From CAIRTM01 sp963723235 (GTDB taxonomy: Bacteria > Desulfobacterota > WTBG01 > CAIYCZ01 > CAIRTM01): a stretch of DNA of 64,000 bases. How positions within the stretch are numbered: position 1 is the first letter of the stretch; every line of letters starts with the position of its first letter. Below are positions 62,636 to 64,000 of this stretch, in pieces. The position numbers and the translations under genes are program-made. The stretch is taken from the NCBI GenBank assembly GCA_963723235.1, contig CAVRPV010000020.1:43413-107412 (forward strand), in the 5' to 3' direction. The notes under the pieces were generated by a model. It did not search any database and was not told where the DNA came from. It saw only the letters and a list, made by a program, of their open reading frames with translations.

Positions 62636-63355
62636 CTAAAACAGCGCTTCAAGCCCAAGATCGGCAATCTCTTTGCCGAAAGCATGCTCGACCATGATGC
62701 CGCCGGGATCTTTTTCAAGCATGTTTGTGCGCATTGCCTGCCGCCGGTTGATCAGCGGCTGCATGTAGGCATCGTCTCTCGGCTCGTCTTTTTGCCACAG
62801 TTCGTGATAGACGTTCAGATAGTCGAGCATCAGCTTCATCAGGCGGTCCTGCTGCTCTTTGGTACTGGGGTGAAAATCGGCATTGATGTAATAGGGCGAC
62901 ACCATGGCGCGGAACCAGTCGGGGTCGCGGCTTGACGTGGGATAGTGCGCCTTGCCCGCGGCATAGATGTCTTCCAGCGGCCCGTAGTACTTTTCCATGT
63001 AGGGTATATCGCAGATAAGATCGGCCGTGGGGTAAAAATCAAGAATTAAAAAGCTGCCCTTCTGGCTTTCGGCCCAGAACGAAGAAAACACAGGCAGCGC
63101 ATGGTGATCGTCGGGCCAGATGATGGTCGTGTAGCACATGAGCATATCCTTAAAGGACTGCACGGTGATGGCGATCTTTTCAAGCTTGGGGGCAGCGTAC
63201 AGGTACTTGTAGCTCCACAGGATCGCTCCGCCTTTCAGGTCCCACAGGGGCCGGATGTCCTTGCCCTTATAGGTTTCCATCTTAGTACCCCCGAACTTTT
63301 CAAGGGCCTTGCCGACTACTTCACCGTAGGGAGGAAAATCGTATTTTTCTGCCAT
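62636..63355 (-). CDS. Divergent ferredoxin-dependent bilin reductase (PcyA/PebA)-fold protein
   Basis: 239 residues from ATG 63355 with AGGAGA upstream. Alignable by eye with PcyA over most of its length: IIWPDDHHALPVFSSFWAES corresponds to MFP...YGLPLFGCDI, LDFYPT to ADLSPT, YYGPLEDIYAAGK to the following helix, WFRAMVSPYYINADFHPSTKEQ to [20 protein letters not shown], and the C-terminal NMLEKDPGGIMVEHAFGKE region to RVLEKAFGEAWAERYM. PcyA's catalytic Asp105 and His88 are not conserved (Phe and Thr at the matching positions), so a different reaction or substrate is likely. Bilin reductases are best known from phototrophs and phages; homologues in non-photosynthetic bacteria have been reported. 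Upstream SDR gene on the same strand is probably co-transcribed. Confidence 0.7.
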   Translation of the reverse strand: MAEKYDFPPYGEVVGKALEKFGGTKMETYKGKDIRPLWDLKGGAILWSYKYLYAAPKLEKIAITVQSFKDMLMCYTTIIWPDDHHALPVFSSFWAESQKGSFLILDFYPTADLICDIPYMEKYYGPLEDIYAAGKAHYPTSSRDPDWFRAMVSPYYINADFHPSTKEQQDRLMKLMLDYLNVYHELWQKDEPRDDAYMQPLINRRQAMRTNMLEKDPGGIMVEHAFGKEIADLGLEALF

Positions 63356-63442
63356 TGTATGTCTATTCTCCTTTGTGCAGGATGGGCTGCGCCCACCGTT
63401 TATTTAGTACATCCCCTGTGCCTGCAAACCCTGCAACATGCC

Positions 63443-64000
63443 TTACAGCGTGATAAGAAACTGCTCCCTGCCCTCTTTCACCGCCGCACGGGCGACGACC
63501 TCGAAGGTGCGGTTCTTCATAGCTGGGTTTTCAAGGGCGTCAACGCATACGCGGGCGATCTGGGCGCGCTTTACGCGGCCCGTGATTTTGCCGCCCTCGC
63601 CGAAAGCAACCTCATCAGAAATATCCTCCTCGGTATACCCGCCGGGCCTGATGATCGTATAATCAATGCCGCAGGTACGAATGAAATCCTCGCTTCTGCC
63701 CTTGGCTTTCAGCACGGAAGCCATGGGTAATCGATACATCAAAGACACGGCAGCGCGGCTGTTGCCGGCCCCGATGGATGAAATCACCACGATCTGCTTC
63801 AGGCCCCTTGCCTTCGCGGCCCGGGCCAGGTTCTGGTTTCCCATGTTATCAACCTTATCGTTCTCCTGTTTGCTGAAGGGCTTCTTCGAGCCGATGGCGC
63901 TGATAACAAACTGCGCGCCTTCCATGGCCTTCTCAAGACTCGGCAACAAGCCAAGATCTCCCTGCACGAAATCAACGCCCGTGAGGCCCGAGGTCGCGCT
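63443..64000 (-). CDS. NAD(P)-binding atypical SDR (partial, continues beyond the window)
   Basis: At least 186 visible residues; the N-terminus lies beyond the right edge. FVQGDLGLLPSLEKAMEGAQFVISAIGS, NMGNQNLARAAKARGLKQIVVISSIGA, DYTIIRPGGYTEED and RVKRAQIARVCVDALEN are typical of atypical (NmrA/YwnB-like) SDR proteins, which bind NAD(P) without the classical catalytic tyrosine. Some reduce quinones, some act as redox sensors. 87 bases upstream of the bilin-reductase-like gene on the same strand. Confidence 0.85.
   Translation of the reverse strand, partial: SATSGLTGVDFVQGDLGLLPSLEKAMEGAQFVISAIGSKKPFSKQENDKVDNMGNQNLARAAKARGLKQIVVISSIGAGNSRAAVSLMYRLPMASVLKAKGRSEDFIRTCGIDYTIIRPGGYTEEDISDEVAFGEGGKITGRVKRAQIARVCVDALENPAMKNRTFEVVARAAVKEGREQFLITL

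Overview
The window is a chromosomal stretch of a Gram-negative (diderm) bacterium of roughly balanced base composition. An outer-membrane lipid-asymmetry protein (MlaA), a SphA-type outer-membrane barrel, a lipobox-bearing TPR protein and signal peptides point to two membranes. A PorD/PorB-like/NuoE/NuoF iron-sulfur cluster, an Fe-S fumarase domain, U32 proteins, LipA and IspG suggest an anaerobic or microaerobic life. The gene mix resembles Desulfobacterota (former Deltaproteobacteria), but no phylogenetic marker here settles this. No rRNA, tRNA, CRISPR array, phage or intact insertion sequence was seen.

Layout. 0-3.3 kb: housekeeping operon pyrD-ispG-proS on the minus strand. 3.5-8.7 kb: fumarase beta-like domain, glgC with a co-transcribed receiver protein, the CDP-glucose genes rfbF/rfbG, and a glycosyltransferase. 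8.9-14.2 kb: two large membrane proteins and a TPR lipoprotein. 14.5-19 kb: ATC-hydrolase-like protein, YcgN-like protein, rlmKL, panE. 19.2-23.1 kb: promoter, four-gene redox operon and terminator; this is the most interesting unit. 23.2-30.1 kb: surface-polysaccharide region (broken acyltransferase, GT-C protein, DegT aminotransferase, GT2, secreted glycosidase). 30.4-36.7 kb: mlaA, a methyltransferase, and a tight lipB-lipA-(U32-like)-U32-dnaJ run. 36.8-44.3 kb: AEC permease with LysR regulator, ruvCAB, a receiver-kinase and a YyaL/DUF255 protein. 44.4-52.9 kb: outer-membrane protein, PNPOx-like plus TrpB2 pair, GNAT, two sugar transferases, PilZ. 53-58.4 kb: AT-richer, gene-poor, repeat-rich stretch with a Cys-rich secreted protein, a GT4, a lipocalin and strong palindromes. 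58.5-64 kb: CrtI-like desaturase, MBL hydrolase, cupin, second copy of the methyltransferase, a divergent bilin-reductase-like protein and an SDR.

A dominant oddity is that at least eleven genes, including the normally essential ispG and pyrD, carry apparent single-base frameshifts. Many of these sit directly on short perfect inverted repeats and others in homopolymers, so this looks more like uncorrected sequence error than wholesale gene decay, although the acyltransferase at 23.5-24.5 kb (five or more indels) may be a true pseudogene. Gene products are described as if the frames were restored, and each shift is stated.

The two best candidates for something undescribed are (i) the 19.3-23.0 kb operon, where a PorB-like protein has lost its thiamine-diphosphate domain and sits with a dicluster ferredoxin, a NuoE with duplicated N-terminal repeats and a NuoF lacking its usual C-terminal ferredoxin domain, and (ii) the right-hand cluster with a bilin-reductase-fold protein that lacks the catalytic His/Asp of PcyA next to an SDR and a duplicated methyltransferase family.
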